A DNA stretch of 34,558 nucleotides from Chromera velia (taxonomy: Eukaryota > Sar > Chromeraceae): NCBI GenBank assembly GCA_018398765.1, contig JAHBMJ010001154.1, positions 1-34,558 on the forward strand, given 5' to 3'. Below are positions 17,221 through 27,475 of the stretch, piece after piece. Below the pieces are notes generated by a model. That model ran no database searches. It was not told the origin of the DNA and was given only the letters and a program-made list of their open reading frames with translations. Position 1 is the stretch's first letter. Each line of letters opens with the position of its first letter. Made by a program: the position numbers and the translations under genes.

Positions 17221-19198
17221 ATGATCCCCACTTCCGGGCAACAAACGGCCCCTCCGCACGCGGGCCACCAGCCCTTCCCTGCCCGTTTTGCCCTCCCCAT
17301 GCATCCATCTCAATGGACCTCCACGCACCCAGACCCCCGACTCTTCGCACAAGCACCCCCGGCGTCCCAACAGAAACAGTCCACATCTCCACACCTCCCT
17401 TCAAAACAACCAACAACAGGGGCGCCCCAAATACCACAGCCACAGGCCCTCCGCACGGGCCCTCCACCTGCAGTTGAACGCTCCCTTACCGGAGCTCCTG
17501 CCCCCCACGCCCCCCTGCAGCCCTCCCACTGGGGTCTCTCTTCCTTCAGAATCGAAACCGCCGAGACGGCAGCCGCCATGGCCCTGGCCACAGCCACAGG
17601 GGGCGGGGTGCAGCCACAGACGGCCGCTCAGATTGCATCGCACCAGAGACAAATGACGGGAGGGGAGCGGAGCGTTACGAGTAGGGCTGCGACAGAGAAA
17701 AAGGTGGGTGAGTGCCTTGTCAATGGTGGCCCCAGGGAACATCAAGTGCTCACATACGCCAATGCTTTGGTAGGAATTTGAATCTTCGGCTCATCTGTGG
17801 AGCCATAAGGCGTCAGAAGATGTTCTGCCGTCTGTCATCTCAACCAGAAGCTTGAATTGCCATGAAAAGCAAAAGGAAAAGCAAATAGGAATGACCCGAA
17901 AAAAATCAAGAAGGGCGCAATCAACATTCGACGCCCCACGTGATTTGGGGCTGACTTTCCTCCCTGACTCCCCCCCCTCCTTTCCTCCTCTGTCCCTCTG
18001 TGCCTGCAGGTGGAAGAGACAATTTACATGCGCGCAATGAAGGAGCAGGTCTGTCGGTGAAGTGCATCCATGCACACGTCGTCTCCAGATGCCGACAAGC
18101 GTTCATGTGGGTGATGTTCACATTCCTCCTCCCTCCCTCCCTCCCTCTCCTTTGCCTCTCATCTCTCTGTTTGATGCATTCCTTGTTGTGTCTGTTGCCG
18201 TCTTGCTGTGTCGCTGTTCCTGTCTGTCAATGTGTCACAGGTGCCGCCATCCGGCAATCTGTCTAATTGCAGTGGAACGACCAGCCAGGAAAAACACATG
18301 AAGTTCGTTGTCTGTCTTTGTGTGTGTCTCTGCAGAGTGCCGCCATCCGAGCCCTGCAGGACGCCCTGAGGGAGGAGATGGTGGCCGTGAAGGAATTGTT
18401 GCGAGTGGATGCGGAGAAGCAGGAGAGGCGGATGGAGGCTGCAGAGGTCCGACTGGCAGAGATGGAGACGGCAGCCAAGAAGGAGACGGCAGAGCTGAGG
18501 GAACTCTTGAAGGAAGCCCAAAGGCAGAGAGAGGACGTCGAGAAGGTAGGCACACAAACAAACAGACAGAGAGGCAGGGAACGTTCATACCCTCCTAGCA
18601 ACTTGTTGTCTTCCTTTCTTCCCCGTTTCCTGTGTCGCATGCTGGGGGAGCGAGAAACAACTGGCGTGTCACGGAAGGAAGAGAAGGGAGAGGAAGGGAA
18701 GGCAAATGACGGATGTCTCTTTCCACAACACCCTCAAGTTTGCATATGCAGCTCCGGTTTTGCTGTGGAGACCAGACAGAAGCCCCACAGTCTGCATACA
18801 CATTCAGGACTCCATCTGCTTGGCGGAATCAATCTCCCTTAACAATCGGACACCTGCCCCAGTCCTTCGATCTGTCTGTGTGACCTATTAGATTAGCGCT
18901 TGTGTATGCCATTGGGAAGATTTTGTTCGCGTGTGTCCTCCCGAGTGACGTGCACAACTTGCTACACCCCTTTCTCCCTTGTATTCTTCTTTGATCAGAA
19001 CCTGTCAGCCCTGAACGACGCGTTCACGGAGGCCGTGGGGGATTTGGGGAAACAGACAGGGGCCTCAGCGGAGAGACAGGAGAAACTGGAGACGGCACTT
19101 GACAGCCTGCAGAAGAAAGTCAGTCAGTCAGTCAGTCTGCGTATATTTGAATGTGTCTAGGTGTGCCAGCCCTTCTCTGGCTCTCTCTCTCTTTGTCG

Positions 19199-19242
<44 letters not shown>

Positions 19243-21962
19243 CGCTCTCGCCTTGTGTGCGTGAGAGAGAGAGACAGAGAGAGAGGGGGGGGGCGGGGGG
19301 TGGGGATGAGTGATTGCCTGTGCATCTGAATGACTCTCTTTCTCTCACTCGTCTCTCTTTCTGTGCCTGTGCGCGTTCACAATCGGTCTGTCTGGGGTTC
19401 ATGATGATATGCTCCCCTCCCGCCTGCAGGTGGAGAGTCTGGTCTCTGAGGTCTCTGCTGACAGGGAGGCTGCCGCTGCTTCTCTGGCGGCATCAGAGGA
19501 GAGGGCAGGAGGCAGACACGAGAAGTTGCAGACATTTGTTGAGGCTCTGGATGGAAAGGTCAGCAGAATACCGAGGAAGTTGCAGTGATGTTCTGATGTT
19601 CCTATGACATTAAAAAAAAAAAAATGTTGGGGGGGGCCAACTCCAGACAGTCGTGCACGGAGGCTCTGAATCGAAAAGGCATGCAGAGACGGATAAGAGA
19701 GGCAGCAAGACACGCCCGAGGACAAAAAGAGGGCAGGAAAATGAGAATGACAGGGATGGGAGAACGCACACACAGAAAAACTCTTACGCGCGCGTTCTTT
19801 CTTGGTTTCTTTGTCGCATGCTGGCTTGCTTGCTTGCTTTATTCAGTGTGTGCATGATCTGAAGTGTTTGTGTTTTTTTGTGGCTTTCTTCTGCCCGTTG
19901 CCCGTGTTCCCTCTTGTCTTTCATGTCCGTTTGAGCCACCCTCGTCTGCGAATGTTCTCTTTTCTTCTCTCCACTGCAGGCCTCGGAACTGCAGAAACAG
20001 CAGCACGTGACAGAGACCAGGGTAGACGAGCTGACAATCGGACACCAATTCATCTTCAGAGCCTCTGAGCTGGGCGTGAAGGTGCGTGCGTGGCTTCAAT
20101 TTTCTCTCCCTCTGACATAGGCTGTCCTTTGTCTTTCTTGGTGCCTGGCCTTCCTTCACGTGGAAATGAGGAAGGGGTTGCCCTTGAATCTTCCGGGAAG
20201 AAGTTTTTGTGAAACAGCAGAGTGTGGTTACGTCTCTGTTTTTGAGGCATTGAATTCAACCGCTATTTTGCTGCCCTCATGTGTATATGAAGTCCGAGCT
20301 GTTCCGGAAGCGCAAAAAAAGCCAAATGCCACGAATGGGCAAAAGAATAAAGGGGACCGAACTCTATCCCTGTCTCTCAGAATGTCCTCATGGATTTCCC
20401 CCTTCTCCCCCCCCCCTTTTCCTTTAATTCTGCAGGAGGCCAAGGAAGAATGTGCAGACACCAGGAGACATGTACAGACGATCGCAAACGCACTGGACTC
20501 AAAGTCAGTCAGTCAGTCAGTCAGTGAGGCGACTTTCTCGCGTCGTTTCACTTTTATGTTCAAATGGAGACCTGATTCACCGGTTCTTTCAACGAGCTTC
20601 TTCCAGCCTCGTGATCACGTCCTCACCCCACAGCGGAAGCAGAGGTCTTTGTTTCCAAAAGCACCCTGCAGGATCTCTCCCTCCTTGTTTCCGAACCTAT
20701 ACGTCTGCTTGCCTTGTTTGTGGACCTCACAGGCATCTGCTCTCTCTCTCTCTCTCTCTTTGTCTGCCCGCAAGTCCGAACACTCAACCCATTAATTCAT
20801 TGCAGAATCGGGATGCTCGAGGAGTCACGCAGAAGGGAAGAGCAAAACGCAGACACCACACAGGTCGGGTAGACCTTTGTGCAGTCGCGTTCTGCAGCAG
20901 GCATGTTGCTGCGTTTTTTCAGAGATTTCGAAGCGATTTTCCCTCTCTTCTCTTCACCGTTGACTGAACTCGATACTCTTTTCCTGAAGCATTTGAGAAG
21001 GCTTTCTTCTCACATCTATGCTCGTTCTTTCTGGAGCACGAGAATTCCACGAATTCCTCACATTGCAGCAAAAGGGAAAAGAGACGGGATACCTGCCTCA
21101 TCCAACACCTTCATTCCCTCTTCTTTCTCGTCATGTGTCCCGTCATCTATTTCCTGCGTCCTCTGTATTTGTCCCTCCCCCCACATCCCCTGCCACATGC
21201 ATGCATGCAGGCGCAAGTGGAGGGTCTGCATGAAGCGCTGACGTCTCTCTCCACAGAGGTCGGTCTGGGTCCAATTTTTTTTTTTTGTAGGGAGACTTCT
21301 CTCTTTTGTGTCAGTGGGGGCAATCTCCCACCAGAGCCGTGCAGTTGCTGGCCTTTTCTGTTTCTGGACTGTTCAGATCAAAAAACACAGTCGCTCATTC
21401 ACCCACACGCACACGCGCGCGGCCGTAGCCACACATGCGCATTCACAGACAATTAAGGGAGCACTTACTGATGATCACTTTCCTGCATGTTTCCTTTCCA
21501 ATTCACCCACCCCTTGCTCTTGAGTGACTGATTGCGCATCGCATTCCATGCATGCAGGTCTTTCTGTTGAAGGCGAAGACCTCAGTCGAGAGCTTCACTT
21601 CCAGAGCGGGTGGGGGGGGCGGTGCAGTGGGTGCAGGTGGCGAGCTTCCAGCAGGAGAGAGAGAGAAGGAGAGGGAGGGCCCCTTCATGATCGAGCAGTC
21701 CCTTCACAATCGTGTGCCTTCAGGTGGAACGGCAGATGAAGGGGGCAGCGGGAAAAGGGACGCTGAAGGTGCGGGCAGATTTCTGCAGGGAAGCGTGGGA
21801 GGGGGAGGGACTGTCACGGGGACCGACCGGACCTCGGCCGCCCGGGGAACGGCAGTCGTGCACACGATCGGAGATCTCTTGCAGAGTCACTCTGTGGGGA
21901 CACTCAGCCACCAACAGGGACTTGACAGCGGTCGGTTGATATGCCCGACCCGACCCGCCCCT

Positions 21963-21993
<31 letters not shown>

Positions 21994-23597
21994 GAGGCCG
22001 GCGAGGTGGGATGGGATGGATGTGAACAAATTGGCGGATTTGTGTGCTCATGTGGGGGGGCGTGGTCGTGGGGAGGTGGTGCCAGGATATGATTCATGCG
22101 TTGTGACGGAAGGTGTTCGTGTGCAGTATGGAATCAATCGATGTGTTGTGACACTTTCAGGGATACACGGAGAAAACCTCTTCCCTCTTTGTGCATTGAT
22201 TGCACTGATCCTTCGGATTTTTTTGTCCGCCTCTCTCTGTGTTTCGATATAGGGTGGCCTTTTGTGTTGCTGCATGCAGGCGGGCAAGGAGGATGCAGCG
22301 TTCGGTCCGGAGAAGTGGAGAGCGGGACCCATAGGAGGGCATCTGCTGCGTCCGGGGTGATGCCGCCGGGGGCGTCTCCCTCGGGCCCCGGGGGGGTGGG
22401 AGGAGGGTCGATGGGTGCGTCATCGGACAGGGGGGCGGGGGTGGATGGTCAGAAGAGTTGGGGGTGGAGCGGTGAGATGCGTCTGGGTGGTGGGGGTGGG
22501 AGTGTGCCTGCTGGGTCTGCATCTGGTGTGACGGCGGCGGCGGGGGGGGAATCTTCTGGGACCCTTCAGAGGGTTCCTTCGGGAGGGGGGCAGGGGGCAG
22601 GGAGTGGGCATCCTGAGGTGGGAGGAGCTGGAGGGCCCTGGAGGGGAAGCGTTCTCAGGTAAGGGGGGGGTTCTAGGTGTATGGGAGTAGTACTGCTTTT
22701 TGTTTGGTGTTTTTGGTGGGAGGGCTTCGAGTCCTCAGTGGCTCCGTCAGTCGGTATTTTTGTCAGTCTCTCTGAGAAGGAAGGGGAGAAAAGGAAGACG
22801 TCTTCTGCCTTCTCTTCTCTTTCGACTTTGGCCCTCTGCCATCTCTGAAATCCTCCTTCAGTTGCTCGGTCGCAATTGATTGCAAGTGCGTGTGCGGCGA
22901 CACCCCGTTCCCTTTCTCCGCTCCATGTCTGTGTTGAGGATGGATGGATGGATGGATATGTTGCTGCCGCTGAACGTCTTTGCTGTCTGGCAGCATGCAC
23001 GAACGCATGACTGCATGCATATCGTGTCATGCACTCTCTGTTCTCTTCATGTGCAGGGACGTGGTGGCATTTATTTTCATACAGAATATGTTTTTCTTAA
23101 CAATGAATGCATGCATCTTCTGTGCACAAATGTGCAGGGACGTAGCGGCGGCGCCTGTCGGACGGGTGGTGGGGACGGGGAGTCCCGGCACCCTCATGCG
23201 GCCCCCGCACGGCCACCCCCACCTGCCTGTGTTCCTGCGGCCTCCCCCCCCTCAGGCACATGGCAGGAGACGGGACCATCCTCTGTCTGTGTCCCCCCCC
23301 CGCTTTCTTCCTATTGACCCTTCGACTCCCCGTCTCCTTCTCCCAGGTGGGCACCGGGGGGGTCCGCTCCTCTCAGTGGCATCTCTGTCCGCCATACCCC
23401 CCCCCTCTGCAGGGCCCCAGGGAGCGTTCTTGAAGTTCCACCCGCACATGCACTCGCACCACCTGCCCGTTCGGGGAGTTTCTCTGCCCCCCTCCGCCTC
23501 GGCCTCCCCCCTGCCCTCTGGTTCCAGAGTCCAGCACCACCCTGTGAAGAGCATCCAGTCGGACTCGGTTCGGAACGCGGCAGGAGGGGTCAGCTGA
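17221..23597 (+). CDS. multi-exon coiled-coil protein of about 715 residues, function unknown
   Basis: Exons chosen by GT-AG sites and phase: 17221-17703, 18010-18048, 18336-18545, 18999-19118, 19430-19558, 19980-20081, 20436-20503, 20806-20863, 21211-21258, 21558-21609, 22280-22658 and 23138-23597. Together they make 2148 nt, or 716 codons with the TGA stop. Exon 1 (ATG at 17221) encodes 161 Pro/Gln/Ala-rich residues. Exons 2-9 encode about 258 residues of Glu/Lys/Ala/Leu heptad-like coiled coil. The 22280 exon is Gly/Ser-rich and the last exon is Pro/His-rich (HPHMHSHHLP). Six of the first eight junctions are phase 0. The 21558-21609 exon is the weakest; a further candidate exon, 21724-21768 (15 codons), is not in this model. 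No catalytic motif seen. A structural, cytoskeletal or scaffold role is a guess from coiled coil alone. Confidence 0.72.
19119..19138 (+). promoter_or_regulatory. tandem GTCA repeat at a 5' splice site (intron 4)
   Basis: The intron begins with four GTCA units and then GTCT. Each unit presents a possible GTCAGT donor. Phase matching to the exon at 19430 supports the first unit as the donor used. Use of the fourth would add 12 nt in frame; the second or third would shift the frame. Confidence 0.6.
19190..19300 (+). repeat. compound CT/GT/GA microsatellite within intron 4
   Basis: Runs of CT, then about ten GT units, then GA and poly-G. It lies inside an intron of the coiled-coil gene. Predicted peptides across it are low-complexity artefacts. 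Confidence 0.9.
20504..20523 (+). promoter_or_regulatory. tandem GTCA repeat at a 5' splice site (intron 7)
   Basis: Again four GTCA units, here followed by GTGAGG, itself a good donor. The first unit gives a phase-2 end that joins cleanly to the exon at 20806 to restore Lys and a coiled-coil reading (IGMLEESRRREEQ). Confidence 0.6.
21965..21993 (+). repeat. GT microsatellite in an intron
   Basis: About 14 GT units, between the 21558 and 22280 exons of the coiled-coil gene. Confidence 0.9.
23057..23137 (+). other. possible alternative 5' extension of the last exon (81 nt)
   Basis: Two acceptors, TGTGCAG/GGACGT, lie 81 nt apart (exon starts 23057 and 23138). Both fit the phase-2 donor at 22659 and both continue in the same frame with no stop. 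Using the first adds 27 residues, many hydrophobic (VVAFIFIQNMFFL). Confidence 0.5.
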
Positions 23598-23750
23598 AGA
23601 GAAACGAATTCCGAAGAAGACGAAGAAGAAGAAAACAAGGAATGGGAGCGTGATAATAAGCAAAAAAGACAATACGGAGGAGAAGAAGTAAAGTCAAACA
23701 CGACGAGAGATTCGGAGAGAAGGATAAGAAAAAAAAGTTGCAAGTGTATC

Positions 23751-23756
23751 AATAAA
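23751..23756 (+). terminator. AATAAA polyadenylation-type signal
   Basis: AATAAA lies 154 nt after the stop of the coiled-coil gene, at the end of an A/G-rich 3' untranslated stretch. The gene is convergent with the minus-strand LRR pseudogene beyond. Confidence 0.45.
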
Positions 23757-24377
23757 TTGCCGACCTTCCCGACTGGATCATGTTTGTAGCTTATAGCCCG
23801 CTGAGCGAGTCAAACACGGTATGATATACCGTACTCCAGAAATCACCCAGTCTAGGTCTGCCGCAGTGAATGAAAGAATCACAATACTAATTAATGAAAC
23901 AAACTTAAATACATCAAATGCTACATCATAGCTTATATTAAATGTTTGATTTATTTCTGTTCCTAGTTATGTTCGTATAGTAGATCTAGATATAAACATA
24001 TGGTGTAACATATGCAAATTAATGCGAGTGACTTACTTTTTTAGACATAATTAATTTGAGTCTAAGTCTAAGTCTGTGTGACAGTAACCATGACTAGGAC
24101 TATAACTAGGTAAGTGATAAGTGATTTACTGGTACCCTATAGCACTGTCGCGGCAGTCTGTCGCCGTATTAGCTTATAGAGGTCGCCCCCGCAAACGGCA
24201 CTGGCAGGTATGGTGTAACCACTGCATAATACAAACGACTATCTGAAATACTGAAGAGACATCCTAAGAAATATTGATTATGACATTGACAGTCTAAAAT
24301 AGTCTAAAACGTTCTGTAATAGGTTTTGTCAAATGTATCTTCTAGCTAGAATTAACGACCTACATATCAATGAAACA
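23757..24377. other. AT-rich intergenic spacer between convergent genes
   Basis: No coding sequence seen. Composition shifts sharply to AT-rich compared with the neighbouring exons. A perfect 7-bp stem with a 3-nt loop (ACGGTAT/ATACCGT) is at 23816-23832. Its texture is similar to 33290-34110, so it may be a decayed transposon. Confidence 0.6.
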
Positions 24378-24440
24378 TCAATTATCAATTGTGTGAACTC
24401 CGGGAAATAGAAGTTTCAGCATCGTTTTCGTGCTCTCCCG
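24378..24440 (-). pseudogene. severed 3' end of the LRR gene
   Basis: Reading the minus strand from 24440, 20 codons (RESTKTMLKLLFPGVHTIDN) run to a TGA at 24380-24378. If the retrotransposon and one copy of its target duplication are removed, this frame follows directly on KFEGDV of the minus-strand ORF that ends at the insertion (27476 side). It is therefore the probable C-terminus of the LRR protein, cut off by the insertion. Confidence 0.6.
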
Positions 24441-24445
24441 GACAT
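24441..24445. repeat. target site duplication GACAT, left
   Basis: GACAT directly precedes the TG of the left LTR and matches 27471-27475. Five bp is a common duplication length for LTR retrotransposons. Confidence 0.92.
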
Positions 24446-24774
24446 TGAGAACCATACTGAGAAAGCTTGGCCTTGGTAGGTCAAGCTAGCAGGAGTATAA
24501 AGGACTCAAGAGAGCCCAGCAGAAGAAGCAAGATCAAGAGCAAAAAAGTAGTGTCTGTCCGGCTATCAGTCAATATTTCCCTAGACCAGAAAGCAAAGCC
24601 GTATCAGTCTCAAAGCCTTCTTATCGATCGATCAATTCAAATTCAGGCACCGCCAAGGAATTTAACTGCCGGGCCCGTCTCCGCGTGCGGCCCAGGCTAG
24701 AGCGCTATAGCCCAGGTCTCTCCCTTCGATCCAGCTGCGCCGGCAGCGCCGCGCTGGGGCTGGATTCATCCTCA
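24446..24774 (-). repeat. 3' LTR of the gag-only element
   Basis: 329 bp, TGAGAACC... to ...CATCCTCA on the + strand. It pairs with 27142-27470 at a constant offset of 2696 with no indels. Element strand is minus, so this left copy is the 3' LTR. Confidence 0.95.
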
Positions 24775-24792
24775 GTTCCCCTCCCCTCTTTT
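24775..24792 (-). promoter_or_regulatory. polypurine tract of the gag-only element
   Basis: On the minus strand AAAAGAGGGGAGGGGAAC abuts the TG of the 3' LTR. This is the expected site for plus-strand priming and fixes the element's orientation. Confidence 0.8.
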
Positions 24793-24894
24793 ACGGCTCC
24801 GACCGGCTGCCGCTCGCTCCGACGAGGGAAGCAGACGGCAAAAGGAGATGAGACAAGGAAAGAAAAACAAATCAACTCCCCCCAATCTCCTTTC

Positions 24895-24945
24895 TTTTCT
24901 TTCTTTCCTTTCTTCCTTTCTTTCTTTCTTTCTTTCTCTCTCTTC
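24895..24945 (+). repeat. TTTC/TTCC microsatellite inside the element
   Basis: An irregular (TTTC)n tract between the gag 3' end and the 3' LTR. On the element strand it is a long purine-rich run. Confidence 0.9.
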
Positions 24946-24969
24946 CTTCCGTGGAGTGGTTGGGTCTTC

Positions 24970-26292
24970 TTAACAGCCAGAAGAGTCAGAACTTGCAACA
25001 CTGCGACGGTCTGATACTGGCTCACTCTGTCTCTCTTCGATCTGTATTGTCATGCATTTTTGTCTCAGCTGTGTGTCAACAACATGAAACACAGATCGCA
25101 ATTCCAGAAGCATGGGGTGAGACCATGGTTGGATAGTCATCAATTCCTTTGCTTCTTCCCAAGTGAGACCAATTCGCTCTTCCTCTGCGCAATACAAGTC
25201 AGTCAAAAAAGAAAAGAAAGACCACTCGGGGCTGCGTTCTCCTAGGAGAGAATGCAAGCGATGCATGTCTATCTGTGGAAGAAGGATTGTGGAGCCCGTG
25301 CTCGATGTGTGTACAAAGCCGATCTGTGCATCCAGCCCACAAACTGAAAGACGCCCCCATACAAAAAACAGAACCCAAAAATTCCAAAACAACGGCACGT
25401 TATCGGGAGGATCGAAGAAAAAGTCTGCGTTGCCTGCCAGCATCCATTCTTTGATGACATCCAGGACCTGAGACCACACTGCAGTTCTCTCCACTCTATC
25501 ATCAGGAAGAGACGACGGCTGTGCAGAGATGTGAAACCTTGTTCCCACCCAATGGATCCATTGGCAAGCAAGCTGTCTGCTGTCTGGCAGAGGAGGGGTT
25601 GTGTGCACTTCGTGTGTCTGAACGGAGCGGTGTACGCAGCGGAAGGCTGACTGTCCTGTCTGAACGCATGAGTTCACATACAAACAAACCGGTCTCTCAG
25701 TCTGTGCTGATGAAGTGGTTTGAGAGACACGTGCTTGAACTGAAGAGTGAACAAGCGAACAGACTGGCTGCTCTGTCTGAACAGATGAAGAGACAAAAAC
25801 GGAGACGGCCTTTTCTGTTTGAACACCTGCGGTCGTATGTGAAAAGACTGGCCTTTCTGTTTGAGAAGATGAATCGACGCCGCTTGCTCTGTGTGCGCTA
25901 TTATCAACAGACAGAGAAGGAGACAGAGAATTGGCAGTTACTGTGGGGAATGACACATTTTTCTGATCTAGAGGTGGAGACGGATCTGACTTGACCAAGC
26001 TGCAATGCACGGCACGAGTCGAGTGCTCAAAAGAGGGAGATACGACCTGCTTGCAAGCTCGCTTGCAAGGCGGCACCCCAAAAGACACCGAGACATCTTT
26101 CTCACTTTGATTGTCTTCATCTTGAAGTTCACTTTCCATACGCCCCTCCAAATCCCCCTGACCAGAAAACTTTAAGGATCTTCCTCCACGAAGAGCACAT
26201 GCAGTCGCGAACGACTCAGAGGAGAGAATACGGCCGGGAGACTCATCTGCACCCGAGGGTGCGCATCCTGATGTACCCATGGACTGCCTCAC
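24970..26292 (-). CDS. gag-like ORF, C-terminal part with QT repeats
   Basis: 440 codons on the minus strand from a GTG at 26292, in the same frame as the upstream zinc-knuckle ORF and separated from it by one TGA plus three codons. Residues about 138-228 are a 14-residue repeat, each with Gln-Thr at the same place (Q at 144, 158, 172, 186, 197, 211 and 225), of the type SSVQTE-PV. The later part (residues 250-420) looks folded, with many Trp and Phe. I do not recognise the domain. The start is unconvincing as an independent initiation site, so reading as one polyprotein with the upstream ORF is more likely. Confidence 0.6.
   Translation of the reverse strand: MRQSMGTSGCAPSGADESPGRILSSESFATACALRGGRSLKFSGQGDLEGRMESELQDEDNQSEKDVSVSFGVPPCKRACKQVVSPSFEHSTRAVHCSLVKSDPSPPLDQKNVSFPTVTANSLSPSLSVDNSAHRASGVDSSSQTERPVFSHTTAGVQTEKAVSVFVSSSVQTEQPVCSLVHSSVQARVSQTTSSAQTERPVCLYVNSCVQTGQSAFRCVHRSVQTHEVHTTPPLPDSRQLACQWIHWVGTRFHISAQPSSLPDDRVERTAVWSQVLDVIKEWMLAGNADFFFDPPDNVPLFWNFWVLFFVWGRLSVCGLDAQIGFVHTSSTGSTILLPQIDMHRLHSLLGERSPEWSFFSFLTDLYCAEEERIGLTWEEAKELMTIQPWSHPMLLELRSVFHVVDTQLRQKCMTIQIEERQSEPVSDRRSVASSDSSGC
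25615..25881 (-). repeat. 42-bp in-frame repeat encoding Gln-Thr motifs
   Basis: Seven diverged units of 14 codons, one shortened by three. Seen from the even spacing of QT dipeptides within the gag-like ORF. Confidence 0.75.
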
Positions 26293-26301
26293 ATGTAGGT
26301 A

Positions 26302-27063
26302 TCACTCCTCTGTGTCACCCAGAGACGCCTGTGCAGAGGGACAGGGAGAGACGGAAGAGAGATTCACGTCAGGCTGAGCTTTCTGCTGGGCAACCTGCTT
26401 GCCTTCACGAGGCATAGTCATACTGCCTGAAGGATCAAACAAGGCTGCAGAAGTACAAATACTGTCAGAAAGTCTTGTCTTTCGCTCTGTCTGTAGTGCT
26501 GCAAGGCCGAGGCCTTTCGTGCTTTGAACTGCATGAGAGACGAAAAGGGGTAAAGAGTCTTTCTTGCTGAGATGTGGACAGACAGCGCGGTCATGATCTC
26601 GTGCTCCACAGGACGAACACAGTCCCTGCCTCCGATAGCATTCCACCCACGAATGACCCCTGCACTTCTCTGATTTTTCTCCGAAGAGAAATATACAAAA
26701 TACACATGGAGCCTGCTCACGAAGATGTGAAGTAGGGAAGCCTCCCTGAGACGGAGAAAAGGAGAAACGACGACGGTCCTCTAAGGAAAGCTCAAAGAGA
26801 GGAATCCGCTCTAGAAACGTTGGCCTCGCACCGCCAGTGTGTTTCTTGTACAGCTTGTCGTAGTACTGCGTTGGAGGAAGCCGACCACGACGACCGCTAC
26901 CAGAAGAGACGGGAACAGAAAGATTCGGACACTGTCGAGAGAAATCTTTTTTCCTTAGGTCGGCACGCAAACCCTCAATTTCTTTTCGCAAGAAAAGAAT
27001 CTGCACGGCCTCGATAGAGACCTCTTTGAGGCCCATCGTCAAGAGATTGAGAGCGGACTCCAA
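26302..27063 (-). CDS. gag-like nucleocapsid ORF with CCHC zinc knuckle
   Basis: 253 codons from an ATG-type start at 27063 to TGA at 26304-26302. An N-terminal amphipathic, Leu/Lys/Glu-rich segment is followed by a basic region. Residues 120-142 hold CVFC, then CRGHSWVEC (CxxHxxxxC). Residues 149-162 are CSSCGARDHDRAVC, a perfect CxxCxxxxHxxxxC zinc knuckle. Such knuckles bind packaged RNA. The N-terminal coiled segment fits a self-assembly role, though that is inference. The frame continues past the TGA into the 440-codon ORF. It lies just after the 5' LTR and primer-site region, where gag is expected. Confidence 0.75.
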   Translation of the reverse strand: MESALNLLTMGLKEVSIEAVQILFLRKEIEGLRADLRKKDFSRQCPNLSVPVSSGSGRRGRLPPTQYYDKLYKKHTGGARPTFLERIPLFELSLEDRRRFSFSPSQGGFPTSHLREQAPCVFCIFLFGEKSEKCRGHSWVECYRRQGLCSSCGARDHDRAVCPHLSKKDSLPLFVSHAVQSTKGLGLAALQTERKTRLSDSICTSAALFDPSGSMTMPREGKQVAQQKAQPDVNLSSVSPCPSAQASLGDTEE

Positions 27064-27120
27064 ACACTCTCAGAGACTTGCTTTTGATCAGAAGGATTTA
27101 CTGTGAGATTTTCCGAAACT

Positions 27121-27138
27121 CTCGGACTGGCGAAACCA
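27121..27138 (-). promoter_or_regulatory. possible primer binding site
   Basis: On the minus strand, TGGTTTCGCCAGTCCGAG starts three bases after the 5' LTR. A tRNA-primed site begins with TGG, complementary to the CCA end. I cannot name the tRNA. Confidence 0.45.
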
Positions 27139-27141
27139 TAC

Positions 27142-27470
27142 TGAGAACCATACTGAGAAAGCTTGGCCTTGGCAGGTCAAGCTAGCAGGAGTATAAAGGA
27201 CTCAAGAGAGCCCAGCAGAAGAAGCAAGATCAAGAGCAAAAAAGTGGTGTCTGTCCGGCTATCAGTCAATATTTCCCTAGACCAGAAAGCAAAGCCGTTT
27301 CAGTCTCAAAGCCTTCTCATCGATCGATCGATTCAAATTCAGGCACCGCCAAGGAATTCAACTGCCGGGCCCGTCTCCGCGTGCGGCCCAGGCTAGAGCG
27401 CCATAGCCCAGGTCTCTCCCTTCGATCTAGCCGCGCCGGCGGCGCCGCGCTCGGGCTAGATTCATCCTCA
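27142..27470 (-). repeat. 5' LTR of the gag-only element
   Basis: Partner of 24446-24774. It holds the promoter of the element by position. On the minus strand its first base T completes a TGA with the host frame, ending the LRR reading frame at the insertion point. Confidence 0.95.
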
Positions 27471-27475
27471 GACAT
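27471..27475. repeat. target site duplication GACAT, right
   Basis: Matches 24441-24445 exactly and directly follows the CA end of the LTR. Confidence 0.92.

Larger units (their letters stand above)
24446..27470 (-). mobile_element. complete gag-only LTR retrotransposon (non-autonomous), 3025 bp
   Basis: Two 329-bp direct repeats, both TG...CA, flank 2.4 kb and are bordered by the target duplication GACAT. The minus orientation is set by a polypurine tract next to the left LTR and by minus-strand gag-like ORFs. It encodes a CCHC zinc-knuckle protein but no protease, integrase, RT or RNase H. It must depend on an autonomous relative for movement, like TRIM, LARD or TR-GAG elements. The two LTRs differ at about 12 of 329 positions by eye, mostly transitions, so the insertion is not very recent. 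It lies in the 3' coding part of an LRR gene of the same strand. Confidence 0.92.
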
